A DNA stretch of 31,553 bases, taken from JAQIBY01 sp964615585 (GTDB lineage Bacteria; Bacteroidota; Bacteroidia; Bacteroidales; ML635J-15). Positions 1 through 8,386 of the stretch are shown one piece after another. The DNA lies in NCBI GenBank assembly GCA_964615585.1, contig CAZTNS010000014.1, forward strand, positions 1 to 31,553, read 5' to 3'. Under the pieces are notes generated by a model. The model was given only the letters and a program-made list of their open reading frames with translations. It did not search any database and was not told where the DNA came from. Each line of letters starts with the position of its first letter. Position 1 is the stretch's first letter. The translations under genes and the position numbers were made by a program.

Positions 1-376
1 TTGTCACTTTGTTTGACACCAGGCAAAGTCCGGAAAAATTAAAACTTTAAAGCAAATTAAAAAAAAACTCTTTGTGAATAATAGCATAGACTAATCTGTG
101 TTTGACATGCAGAACCACCGGCACCCAACAGGTGGTCACCTGTCTTACAGCCAGGCAGGTGTACCATGCGGCGGGTGATTTGGTATTTAACGTGAACATC
201 ATTAAATTAGCGGGGTGGTGGAGCTAAAAGCTGTGAGGAGAAGTTACGCACGGTGCATACCGCCGGATCGTTGTGCGCCAAGCAAGAAAACATACATATA
301 AAATAATTTTAATACGCATTTCGAGAGTATTCAACCGCTCGATTTTTTTTGTACTAAACTTAAAAAAAACAAACAA
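1..376. other. Gene-free, structured stretch; possible ncRNA
   Basis: No credible ORF is seen. Bases about 110-290 are clearly richer in G and C than the AT-rich flanks and hold short inverted repeats: 7-bp arms at 128-134/137-143, and AGCT/AGCT at 222-225/229-232. A weak stem (321-325 with 338-342) followed by eight T residues (343-350) could end a transcript reading rightwards. This could be a structured RNA, a 5' leader of the next gene, or a decayed mobile element. It does not match the tmRNA, RNase P, SRP RNA, cobalamin or TPP signatures that I could recall. Confidence 0.3.
321..350 (+). terminator. Weak candidate intrinsic terminator
   Basis: A 5-bp stem (TCGAG at 321-325, CTCGA at 338-342) with a long loop is followed directly by eight T residues. 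The stem is short, so this is tentative. If real, it would end an RNA made from the GC-richer block upstream and separate it from the gene at 377. Confidence 0.25.
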
Positions 377-778
377 ATGAGTTACTTCAAAATTTTAGGA
401 ATCGTTTTTGGTTTGGCTGCTATGTTAAAACCGTTTTATATGCACCTAATCCCGTGGGATGAAAACAAATTTATAGCTAAAGCATATACCGAGAAACGTC
501 CCCGATGGATTGTTCCGGTGGCCATAGCCGGATTACTGCTGGTAGCTTTTACGTGGTACAAAGAACTGACAAGCGATGTACCTTACTCTATGGTTATTAC
601 CATTATCTTTTCGCTTACGGCCATTAAAGCCTTATTGTTTATTTTCGATTATCAAAAATTTCAAAAATGGGTAGCCGGAATGCTTGCCGAAAAAAAAGGG
701 CAAAAAATTGTGATGGTCGATATTGTTGCAGGCTTGTTCGGGCTGATTATTGTTACAACATCAATCTTAATATACTGA
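377..778 (+). CDS. Small polytopic membrane protein, unknown function
   Basis: A 133-residue protein that I do not recognise. Hydrophobic segments lie at about residues 4-22, 45-62, 70-92 and 112-132, giving three or four membrane spans with short charged loops (for example the EKRPRW stretch near 39-45 and the AEKKGQK stretch near 104-110). No enzyme motif or cysteine cluster is visible. The ATG follows an A-rich leader without a clear Shine-Dalgarno site, which is usual for Bacteroidota. It stands alone: structured non-coding DNA lies upstream and a palindrome-bearing gap follows. Coding appears real from its length, composition and clean hydrophobic periodicity, but the role is open. Confidence 0.65.
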   Translation: MSYFKILGIVFGLAAMLKPFYMHLIPWDENKFIAKAYTEKRPRWIVPVAIAGLLLVAFTWYKELTSDVPYSMVITIIFSLTAIKALLFIFDYQKFQKWVAGMLAEKKGQKIVMVDIVAGLFGLIIVTTSILIY

Positions 779-847
779 TAAATGGAACGCATACAATAGT
801 CTAACTGGTAAATAAAACTGCAGAGTTTTTCGTAAATAAGAATTCAT

Positions 848-889
848 AGTTTTTTGCTCATTTGGGCATGCCCAAATGAGCAAAAAACT
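848..889. repeat. Perfect 42-bp palindrome
   Basis: Bases 848-868 are the exact reverse complement of 869-889, with centre GGGCATGCCC and no loop. The T-run is on the 5' side and the A-run on the 3' side in both readings, so it lacks the trailing U-tract of an intrinsic terminator in either direction. It could extrude as a cruciform, bind a dimeric protein, or be a recombination or replication site. Confidence 0.9.
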
Positions 890-897
890 CAACTTTA

Positions 898-920
898 CCA
901 GGTTAATTTATAAAACCTGG
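898..920. repeat. Short hairpin beside the 42-bp palindrome
   Basis: The arms CCAGGTT (898-904) and AACCTGG (914-920) are exact complements separated by nine bases. It sits 8 bp beyond the 42-bp palindrome, so both may belong to one structured site. No T-run follows. Confidence 0.6.
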
Positions 921-1262
921 AATTATGAATGAATTTTTTAACAAGTTGATTATGTACCATCATATTCACAAAATGAAACGAAATGGCCATTCCATTTCAA
1001 AAATTGTGTATTTGTAATTGCTGGTAAGATACAAATTTGTTCAACACAAAATTCATTATATTTGCCAATGTTTAAACCTTGCTGAAAGTAGCAAAAAACG
1101 AATGATTTGAAAACAAAGAGTGAAACCTCAATAACAAAAGTATTGACACACACCGGTGATTATTTGCCGGAATGCGATTGAACAACGGCAGTGAAGTAAA
1201 TGGAGGTTCCATTCCGGTTAAACCGGGACAGGTACTGGCCGTTGAAAATAGATGATTAACAG

Positions 1263-2042
1263 ATGAAATTTAGTTCGAATAAAATACATATATGGTGTTG
1301 TGGTGTGTTGATCATGCTGATGTTGGTATGTTGCAACTCAAAGGATGAATCCGGCTTTGTGATTGAAAACACATCATCACAACAACAAAACATAGATTCG
1401 TTAATTCAGGAAGTGCCTTCTTATCAGGATATTGCAAAACCCCTGAAAGAAGCGGAAATTCAGTTTCATCCTGATTTGCTACCCCTTGAAAAAAGGCCTG
1501 TACCACAATCTCAAAGCATTGCAGCGTTGCAGACGGGCATTTTAATGAGCGATATGGCCTATTGCCGGTACTTTGAACAGGTACACAAAGCCATGTTCTT
1601 GTCTTCACAGATTGAAGACCGCATGCAGGCACTCAATATTCCCACCGGGGAAATACAACAAGTTGTCATTGACCTGGAAACGCACATGCATTCAAGGGAT
1701 ACTGTCATTGACATATTATCCGGGGCTTATGAAAGTTTACATGACGGCCTGATGAAATCCAAACGAACCGGGATATCCGCCCTTATCATGACCGGCGCAT
1801 GGATTGAGTCAAGCCGGCTTATGCTGGCAGATAAGTCCGTTTCTAATGAAATGGCTACAACGCAATGGAACAAGCATTGTGACATATTACCCTCATTAAT
1901 TCCCCTGATGGATGCTTTTGAATCCGGAATCCCGGAAAATCTGTCGCCGGTATTACACGAACTAACTGAATGTCCGGAAAGAAGAAAAGCGCTGGAAAAA
2001 ATTGAAATCTTACATAACCACATTTTTAAAAAACAGGTTTGA
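1263..2042 (+). CDS. Putative lipoprotein, helical, unknown function
   Basis: A 259-residue protein with an N-terminal lipoprotein signal: basic residues, a hydrophobic run at about 10-22, then a lipobox-like LVCC in which Cys23 or Cys24 would be lipidated, followed by a polar NSKDES tether. The mature part is predominantly alpha-helical, with long amphipathic stretches at about 90-120, 125-165 and 165-250, and no catalytic motif that I recognise. It is probably anchored in a periplasm-facing membrane leaflet. Its stop codon overlaps the proposed TTG start of the methyltransferase gene (TTGA), so the two are probably translationally coupled. Function unknown. Confidence 0.7.
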   Translation: MKFSSNKIHIWCCGVLIMLMLVCCNSKDESGFVIENTSSQQQNIDSLIQEVPSYQDIAKPLKEAEIQFHPDLLPLEKRPVPQSQSIAALQTGILMSDMAYCRYFEQVHKAMFLSSQIEDRMQALNIPTGEIQQVVIDLETHMHSRDTVIDILSGAYESLHDGLMKSKRTGISALIMTGAWIESSRLMLADKSVSNEMATTQWNKHCDILPSLIPLMDAFESGIPENLSPVLHELTECPERRKALEKIEILHNHIFKKQV

Positions 2043-3019
2043 GCCACGCAAAAACGTATATATCGGCAGGGGATTTTATTGACTTGTTTTACAAGGTAAA
2101 GCAAAAGGGTTTGCATGTATTGTTTTCCAAATTCCGGCTTATGAATCAGTCCAGAACAAAATCAAAGTGGAATACTGCGGAGTCTTCTTCTGATTTTTGG
2201 ATCATTCCCATGGTGCGTAAACGGTGGAATGAAAAATGCACTGGAAATTCTGATCTGTCGTATGAAGATCATTTGATGAAATCACAGTTGGCGGATTCAA
2301 ACAACCTGACAATGTTATCCGTTGGATGCGGAACCGGTACCAGGGAGCGCCATTTTGCAAAATACCCCAATTTTGCTGAGATTACAGGTATAGACATGGC
2401 TGAAAAACAGATTGAAAAAGCCCGTCGTTATGCTGATGAAGCAAACATGCATAACATAAAATACATAACAGGAAATTTTTTAAGTCACGATTTTACACCA
2501 GAATCTTATGATGTCATTTTGTTTAATTCCAGCCTGCATCATTTTAAGGATATCTCAGGCCTGTTATCTTCAAAAGTAAAACCATTGCTCAAAGAAGGCG
2601 GATTGCTTGTTGTTTTTGAATACGTTGGCCCAAACCGGTTGCAGTGGACGCAGGAACAGTTGAATTTTGCAAATAAATTATTAAAATCCCTGCCTGATGA
2701 ATACAAACGCAGGTTTCAATCTTCATCTGTAAAACACCGCATTTACCGCCCCGGTTTATTTAGGATGTTAATTGTTGATCCGTCAGAAGCCGTAGATTCC
2801 GAATCCATACTTCCAGCCATCCACAAGCATTTCAAAACGATTGAGGAAAAAAACATGGGATGGGACATCACGCATCTGTTGTTCAAAGATATAGCACACA
2901 ATTTCTTAGATGAAGATGAAGCAACATTGGCACTGATTGACCGCATATTTGAACATGAAGATCAATACCTTTCAGAAACAGGCAGAAGTGATGCTGTCTT
3001 TGGAGTTTACAGGAAATGA
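2039..3019 (+). CDS. Class I SAM-dependent methyltransferase
   Basis: The 326-residue protein has a Rossmann-type methyltransferase core. Motif I (SVGCGTGT) is at about 94-101, the acidic residue after strand 2 is Asp119 (TGIDM), a post-I helix follows, and the LFNSSLHHF segment near 170 fits motif IV. A C-terminal extension of about 130 residues probably recognises the substrate. The substrate is unknown; relatives modify small molecules, sugars or lipids. The TTG start overlaps the upstream lipoprotein stop as TTGA, giving an uninterrupted coupled pair. The alternative ATG is Met35 (2141), which keeps the whole methyltransferase core but would leave a gap of about 100 bp. The gene converges on the YfhO-type gene with 28 bp between stops. 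Confidence 0.8.
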   Translation: MSHAKTYISAGDFIDLFYKVKQKGLHVLFSKFRLMNQSRTKSKWNTAESSSDFWIIPMVRKRWNEKCTGNSDLSYEDHLMKSQLADSNNLTMLSVGCGTGTRERHFAKYPNFAEITGIDMAEKQIEKARRYADEANMHNIKYITGNFLSHDFTPESYDVILFNSSLHHFKDISGLLSSKVKPLLKEGGLLVVFEYVGPNRLQWTQEQLNFANKLLKSLPDEYKRRFQSSSVKHRIYRPGLFRMLIVDPSEAVDSESILPAIHKHFKTIEEKNMGWDITHLLFKDIAHNFLDEDEATLALIDRIFEHEDQYLSETGRSDAVFGVYRK

Positions 3020-3047
3020 AGGTTTTCCTGTGGACTTTATAACAACA

Positions 3048-5612
3048 TCAGGCGGCTTTCCCTTTTTCTTTCTGCTTTCTGAATTCAGCAATCAACCCTC
3101 CAAGCAACAACAAAAAGAAAACGGCCGATGAGGCATGGCTGATTTTGTTGCCGGTGGCATACGATTTTGGTTCAAACCTGAATTCAATTTGATGTTTTCC
3201 CGGCGGCACACACATGGCTCTAAGCACATAATTGGCGCGGAAATGCGGGTGTTCTTCCCCGTCAACAAAACTTTTCCAACCATGGGGATAATAGATTTCA
3301 GAAAATACCGCCAACTGTTCTTTACTCGCAGAATAATTGTATTGCAATTTGTCCGGGGAATAATAAGTTAAGGTAATGCTTGCTGTGGTATCGGGTGCAG
3401 GAGTGCATTCTGTTACAAGGTCAGCAAATCGTTTATCCACTACAATTTCTTCATGCGGGTTTATGTTTTTAAGGGCTGTAATTTCTTCATCAGCATTTTT
3501 AGCCAATTCAACATTCTCTACAAACCAGGCATTACCGCATGCTGAATAGTTTTGGATAGGCTGTATTTCCGGATGTATAATCAGGTATTTTGTGTTGAGC
3601 ATGTCTATAGCAATGGAATTGAAGTTGGCATTGAACATACCGTTGATCTGTTCAATATTCTGCTGATTGGATTGCATAACATAACTGGCCAGATTTTTTG
3701 CCCTCATGACTTCAGGAAACAATAAAGAATCATACAATTCCTGATATCGCCGCATTTTGGCACCGTGATATCCTCCTATGGACTTGTGAAACCATGATGT
3801 GCTTGCATCATTAAACAGGCTGACATTAAGATTTGCCACCCGGTAATGGGAATCTTTTTCTTTAAGTATTTCTTTGTCAGCTTTTGATTTTGTAAAAGGG
3901 GTTTGGAATTGCCTTTCGGGCACAAAATTATCTTCGTTCAAATACCGCCGGTTAACAGGCCAAAGGTCAACAACAACAATCAAAAACAACAAAGCATACG
4001 CCAGTTCGGGTTTTATTTTCTTTTTGTATATCAGAAAAACAACCAATATGCCGATCAGAACAAAAAACAGGGAACGAAGAGCATCTTTCCTGACCAAGGA
4101 TTTGCGGTCTTCGCGTAAGGCAGGAATGTACTCGTTCATCATGCGTGTTTTCATTTGCTGATATTGCTGATTGTCCTCTGTTCCCCGGAAAATTTGTTCA
4201 ACCAGTTGTCCATCTTCATCAGTTGCGGGATTTGTGATTCCCGGAGCAACAATCACAAGAAGTAAGAACCCGACAACCAGGCTTCCTGAGATTTTTAGTG
4301 CTTTCAGAATGCGGGGATTTTCTTTTGTTTCTTTAAATAAATCCCTGAGAGCAAGGAATCCCAGCAATGGCATCGCAAATTCTGCAATGACAAGTATCAT
4401 GGATACCGTTCTGAACTTATTGTAGCCGGGAACAAGGTCCAGGAATACATCTGTAAACCACATCATGTTTTTACCCCAGGCAAGAAAAATGGATAAAACA
4501 GTGGCGGTTAGCAACCACCATTTTAATTTGCCTTTCACAAGGAACAATCCGAAAACGAAAAGGAAAAACACGAAAGCCCCTACATACACAGGCCCTGATG
4601 TAAATGGTTGTTTGCCAAAATACAGTGGCATCTGTTTTGCTACACTTCCGGCCTGATCACGAAGGTATTTTTGCAGAACAGAAAAAGTTTCACTGTCTTT
4701 GCCAATCTCACCGCCGGAGGCTCCACCTTTAAAATTTGGAATCAATAAGGTGAATGTTTCGCCTTTGCCATAACTCCATTGTGTGATGTAATCTTTATCA
4801 AGGCCGCTGGTGCGGTTTTCTTTCTCTGAGCTTAGTTCACTTTCCCCACGTATTGAATGATCACTATATTCATAAGTAGTAAGCAATGGAGTGGCATTAA
4901 CGCCAAATGACATAATAATGCCGGCCAGTAAAAGTGCAGATGTTTTAAGGAAATGTGGAAAATGTTTTTTGCGTATGGCGTCCACAAGGTAAAAAACAAC
5001 CAGGATAAAGGCTGTCAATCCTGTGTAATATACAATTTGAAAATGCCCGGTAAGCAATTGTAATATCATGAAGAAGGTCATTAACATCATTCCCCAGAAT
5101 GGCTTTCGGTCATATGCAAGGTATATTCCTGCAATAATAGGTGCCATGTATCCCAGTGCCACAGCTTTTGTGACATGCCCGGCAGCGATGATGATAAACA
5201 GATACGATGAAAAACCAAATGCAGTGGCACCTGCCATACTAAGCCATGGTTTTAATCGTAATACCAACAATAAAATGTAAAAACCAAGCAGGTAGTAAAA
5301 CAGATGTGCTACAGGTCGCCAATTACCAAAATTCATTATATAATTGACTTTATTAAAAACTATTTTGGATTTGGGAGAGGAAATCAGATAAGTGGGCATG
5401 CCGCTAAACATGGAATTAGTCCATAATGGGGCTTGCCCTGTTTCTTCTTTTACATGCTTATATTCTTTTGCTGCAGCCTGATATACTTTCCAGTCATGTG
5501 TTGCCAGCTTTTGATTATTTAAAACGGGTGAAAAATATATCAATGAAATCAAGAAAAATCCCAGCACCGCAACTATGTGCGGGAGTCCATGCTTTTTGAA
5601 ATTGATTTGCAT
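3048..5612 (-). CDS. YfhO-family polytopic membrane protein
   Basis: An 854-residue membrane protein matching the Bacteroidota form of the YfhO family (GT-C-like fold). It opens with one transmembrane helix, then an extracytoplasmic loop with the HDW and PLWTNSMFSGMPTY segments typical of the family. About ten or more hydrophobic spans follow through residue 560, then a roughly 250-residue soluble C-terminal domain and a final helix near the C-terminus. YfhO proteins are thought to transfer sugars from lipid carriers to cell-envelope polymers or lipids; the acceptor here is unknown. It is monocistronic, and a TATATTTG -7 element lies about 55 bp upstream. Start ATG at 5610-5612. Confidence 0.85.
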   Translation of the reverse strand: MQINFKKHGLPHIVAVLGFFLISLIYFSPVLNNQKLATHDWKVYQAAAKEYKHVKEETGQAPLWTNSMFSGMPTYLISSPKSKIVFNKVNYIMNFGNWRPVAHLFYYLLGFYILLLVLRLKPWLSMAGATAFGFSSYLFIIIAAGHVTKAVALGYMAPIIAGIYLAYDRKPFWGMMLMTFFMILQLLTGHFQIVYYTGLTAFILVVFYLVDAIRKKHFPHFLKTSALLLAGIIMSFGVNATPLLTTYEYSDHSIRGESELSSEKENRTSGLDKDYITQWSYGKGETFTLLIPNFKGGASGGEIGKDSETFSVLQKYLRDQAGSVAKQMPLYFGKQPFTSGPVYVGAFVFFLFVFGLFLVKGKLKWWLLTATVLSIFLAWGKNMMWFTDVFLDLVPGYNKFRTVSMILVIAEFAMPLLGFLALRDLFKETKENPRILKALKISGSLVVGFLLLVIVAPGITNPATDEDGQLVEQIFRGTEDNQQYQQMKTRMMNEYIPALREDRKSLVRKDALRSLFFVLIGILVVFLIYKKKIKPELAYALLFLIVVVDLWPVNRRYLNEDNFVPERQFQTPFTKSKADKEILKEKDSHYRVANLNVSLFNDASTSWFHKSIGGYHGAKMRRYQELYDSLLFPEVMRAKNLASYVMQSNQQNIEQINGMFNANFNSIAIDMLNTKYLIIHPEIQPIQNYSACGNAWFVENVELAKNADEEITALKNINPHEEIVVDKRFADLVTECTPAPDTTASITLTYYSPDKLQYNYSASKEQLAVFSEIYYPHGWKSFVDGEEHPHFRANYVLRAMCVPPGKHQIEFRFEPKSYATGNKISHASSAVFFLLLLGGLIAEFRKQKEKGKAA

Positions 5613-5666
5613 AACGTTTTGTTTTGTTCAAAAATAAAAAAAAATCATCACTTAACAGAGATAATG

Positions 5667-5674
5667 CAAATATA
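5667..5674 (-). promoter_or_regulatory. Candidate -7 element for the YfhO-type gene
   Basis: Read on the minus strand this is TATATTTG, an exact match to the Bacteroidota -7 consensus TAnnTTTG, 54 bp upstream of the ATG. No good -33 TTTG lies 19-21 bp further upstream, so the assignment is tentative. Confidence 0.35.
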
Positions 5675-5940
5675 TTTTGTGTTCGTCAATAAAGTCCGAA
5701 TGGCCTAGCCAACCCCAGTACTTTTCCCTCCGATACACTTCGCTACGGCGTAAACTACGGGATAAAGCAAAAATCACAAAAAGCAAGCACCAAATCACAA
5801 ATAAAAACCAATTACAAAACCTGTACTGACGTATGACGGAAAAACCAACAACCAAAACAGACTATTGAGCAACAGGTTTGGAATTTTCATTATGGAATAT
5901 TGGAATTTTATTAATCTGTGGTGTTTTATTCATCAATATG

Positions 5941-5973
5941 ATTGATATTTTGGTTCAGATACCTGACTCTATC
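5941..5973 (-). repeat. Dispersed 33-bp repeat, copy 1
   Basis: The reverse complement of this stretch matches 26728-26760 at 30 of 33 positions, sharing the core GAGTCAGGTATCTGAAC. A third, more diverged copy is at 27037-27070. The copies are non-coding and about 21 kb apart, as expected for remnants of the end of a mobile element. Confidence 0.75.
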
Positions 5974-6204
5974 TATGTTTTTAGTGTATTTTGGAATTAA
6001 ATATCTAAAACACTAAAAATTTGCTTTTTAGCCATACAATATGTTGCATTGTTTTATTTGTTGTTAGCTTATATTCTGATGATTATAGCCTGCGAAACTT
6101 CAGTTATTTACATTCGGAACAACCATGGCTAATCTCTAAATGAGCATAAGAAAATTATTAACCAACATTAATTTTTTTTTTGAACGAAGTAAGCTTGGTG
6201 GATA

Positions 6205-6236
6205 GGTTGATCTCCGTTAGCTATCGGAGCTCAACC
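6205..6236. repeat. Intergenic 12-bp-arm hairpin
   Basis: The arms GGTTGATCTCCG (6205-6216) and CGGAGCTCAACC (6225-6236) pair at 11 of 12 positions around the loop TTAGCTAT. No T-run follows it, and the nearest upstream gene is divergent. It is therefore unlikely to be a terminator and may be part of a leader RNA or a mobile-element relic. Confidence 0.65.
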
Positions 6237-6397
6237 CATTGTTTGCGGATTTAAGGTAAAATTCAAAATTTTGGTGATTATACCAAAAAACTATATCTTG
6301 CAGATTTGAAAACCTGCCTTAAACAGAGTGAGATTGGCAAAAAACACAAGTAAAACAATAAACCTGCACTGGCATTCGTAATTTAATGTAAAATTAT

Positions 6398-8158
6398 ATG
6401 ACACCCTTATCCAACAAAAAAATGCATGAACGTTTCAGCCCGTTGGCATGGCTGATTCTGATTGTTGTGTCGGTGTTTTACATCAGCATTAATTATGCCG
6501 GCACCGAAGGGCTTTGCCCGTCAAACGACGGTATTGTGCTGGCACAGAGTTGGCGTATAATACAAGGGGAAATTCCTCACCTTGAATTCATCAGCATTCG
6601 ACCGGCTGCCTCTGCGTTTTTGCATACCATTAATTTTGCATTGCCCTTCCCTTTGGAAACCTCTGCACGGTATGCAGTGCTCTTTCAGTTTTTTATCATT
6701 GCGTTTAGCTGGATGCAGTTTTTTCGTCTCAAATCGAAATTTAAGCATGAAATACCAAACATATACAAAATCAGCCTGTTGCTCATTGCATGGATCAGCA
6801 GCATTTACAATTACCACTTGTTCCCCTGGCCGATCATAGATGCTGTGTTCTGGTCATCACTCGGGTTTTATATCATTGAACGATCATTTCATGTAAACCG
6901 TCCGGTTCCGGGACTTTCGCTGGGGTTAATGGCATTAATTCTTGCCGCACTGTCTCAACAGGCATTTGTGGTGGTGGCTGGGGCAGGATGGATATGGGCA
7001 CTTTTACGGATTTATAAGAAACGCGACTGGAAAACCGGTATTATTTCAGTGTGCATTAGCATCATTCCACTCGTCTTGTATGGAATAATGATTGCAGCAA
7101 ACGATGCCGGCAGGGCGTTTCTGTCACAAATATCCGGGCCCCTTCATCATTACAAACCTGCCATCGCAAATTATCTGACGCAATTCGAAGCAACCAACAT
7201 CAAATGGGTACATATACTCATTCTGTGTTTATCTGTTATTATCGGCATCGTCAGCCGCCTGTCAGGTAAATTACACACCTTTCTTGCCACACTCCCTGCC
7301 ATGCGTATCATTTTCCTTGTTGAAACTGCGCTTGTTTTGTATTTGCTGTATGATATCTCTGATTATTTTATCAACAGCACGTCGTGGGACATTGCTCATT
7401 TACCATTTATGGCCTTTTGGATATTGTTTGATTTGCTGGTAATCAATGTGCTGGTTCAAAGAAACAAGTTCAATATGTGTCAACCGGCATGGTTTGGACT
7501 GCTCATTGCCGGCATCAGTTCCATAAGCATCCCCGACCAAACACCCGTGTTTTCATTTGGCATATTGATTATTTCCATCCTTTACCTGTACCTGATAAAA
7601 TACCAGGATGCCTTATTGCTCAAGCAAAATTGGCTAAAAGTGGCACTTCCTGCCATCGCTTTGCTGTTTTGCATCAGCGGCACATACAGTCAGTTCAGGA
7701 TTAATTACCATGACATAGCCAAAAGCAAACAAACACACAATCTCGGCAGCATTAATGAGGCTTATGGAAACACACACACAAACGAGTACACCTGGCAATA
7801 TTTTAATGAAGTGGATTCATTGGTTAAATCTTTCGCAAAAAAAGAAAAGCCTTTTGTGTTCCTTCCTGACAATGCCATAGTATATCCCGTTTACCGCATT
7901 TCCAATCCGCTGCCGGTTGACAGAACACACAAAACAGTACTTGCCGGACAAAAAGAGCGTTTCAACAAGGAACTCATCTGGAAAATTGATGAAGGCGCCT
8001 TGTTTCTCATCCAGAAACACGATGTAAAAACAATGTACAACGGTTTTGAGAAATTAAACTACGACCAGTACGGATACCTGCAAACCATTTTCACCGAATG
8101 TGAGTTGCTTGATGAAACCAGGCATTTTAAAATTTACTCTAAATACATGCTGCATTGA
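6398..8158 (+). CDS. Polytopic membrane protein, GT-C glycosyltransferase-like
   Basis: A 586-residue protein with about 11-12 hydrophobic spans, beginning at about residue 16, and a soluble C-terminal tail of about 120 residues after the last span near 440. The first extracytoplasmic loop carries acidic residues (the PSNDG stretch near 42-46 and the GEIPHLEF stretch near 56-64), a layout seen in GT-C enzymes that use polyprenyl-linked sugars. That function is inferred from topology alone; no diagnostic motif confirms it. The ATG at 6398 is used; Met9 (6422) is an equally possible start. It stands alone, convergent with the PKD-protein gene across a 228-bp gap with no clear terminator. Confidence 0.7.
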   Translation: MTPLSNKKMHERFSPLAWLILIVVSVFYISINYAGTEGLCPSNDGIVLAQSWRIIQGEIPHLEFISIRPAASAFLHTINFALPFPLETSARYAVLFQFFIIAFSWMQFFRLKSKFKHEIPNIYKISLLLIAWISSIYNYHLFPWPIIDAVFWSSLGFYIIERSFHVNRPVPGLSLGLMALILAALSQQAFVVVAGAGWIWALLRIYKKRDWKTGIISVCISIIPLVLYGIMIAANDAGRAFLSQISGPLHHYKPAIANYLTQFEATNIKWVHILILCLSVIIGIVSRLSGKLHTFLATLPAMRIIFLVETALVLYLLYDISDYFINSTSWDIAHLPFMAFWILFDLLVINVLVQRNKFNMCQPAWFGLLIAGISSISIPDQTPVFSFGILIISILYLYLIKYQDALLLKQNWLKVALPAIALLFCISGTYSQFRINYHDIAKSKQTHNLGSINEAYGNTHTNEYTWQYFNEVDSLVKSFAKKEKPFVFLPDNAIVYPVYRISNPLPVDRTHKTVLAGQKERFNKELIWKIDEGALFLIQKHDVKTMYNGFEKLNYDQYGYLQTIFTECELLDETRHFKIYSKYMLH

Positions 8159-8386
8159 CATGACATGATTAATTGGTTTGTCAGCACATTGTATCGCTCC
8201 AAGAACAAATATAAATATTACACAGTTGAATGCCACCTGGTAATAACTGCAACAGGGGAAATTTGTGATTGATAATATCATTTTTAAATCGGTGGGAAAA
8301 ATAAAACAACATCGCAAATAAAAGATTTTGACAATGCGTGGCTTGCACTGGATAATAATGAAATTCGATAATCACCTTGATTTATT

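Larger units (their letters stand above)
779..1262. other. Intergenic gap with palindrome and hairpin
   Basis: No convincing gene. The gap holds a perfect 42-bp palindrome (848-889) and a small hairpin (898-920), described separately. A 27-codon ORF at 1172-1255 (+), ending in VKPGQVLAVENR, faintly recalls the end of a LysM domain (PGQ-x-L). It is too short and too weakly supported to call a gene, but could be a decayed gene tail. No promoter for the gene at 1263 could be assigned with confidence. Confidence 0.5.
5613..6397. other. Long intergenic gap with repeat and hairpin
   Basis: About 785 bp with no credible gene. An open frame at 5652-5855 (minus) looks like chance translation of low-complexity A/C-rich DNA. 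The sequence GTTCGTCAATAAAGTC at 5681-5696 resembles the start of the element at 27034. An inverted copy of the same dispersed repeat is at 5941-5973, so 5680-5980 may be a decayed mobile element. A strong hairpin is at 6205-6236. No promoter for the gene at 6398 could be assigned. Confidence 0.5.

Noticed and set aside
289..300. GTGCGCC near 276 as a group II intron 5' end
   Set aside because: Only seven bases match the typical start, and no further intron domains or maturase follow before the gene at 377.
1172..1255. 27-codon ORF with a LysM-like PGQ-x-L ending
   Set aside because: Too short and with an atypical insertion. No signal or conserved neighbour supports it, so it is only mentioned in the gap entry.
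5652..5855. 67-codon minus-strand ORF
   Set aside because: It lies in low-complexity A/C-rich DNA, and the translation shows no domain or plausible start signal.
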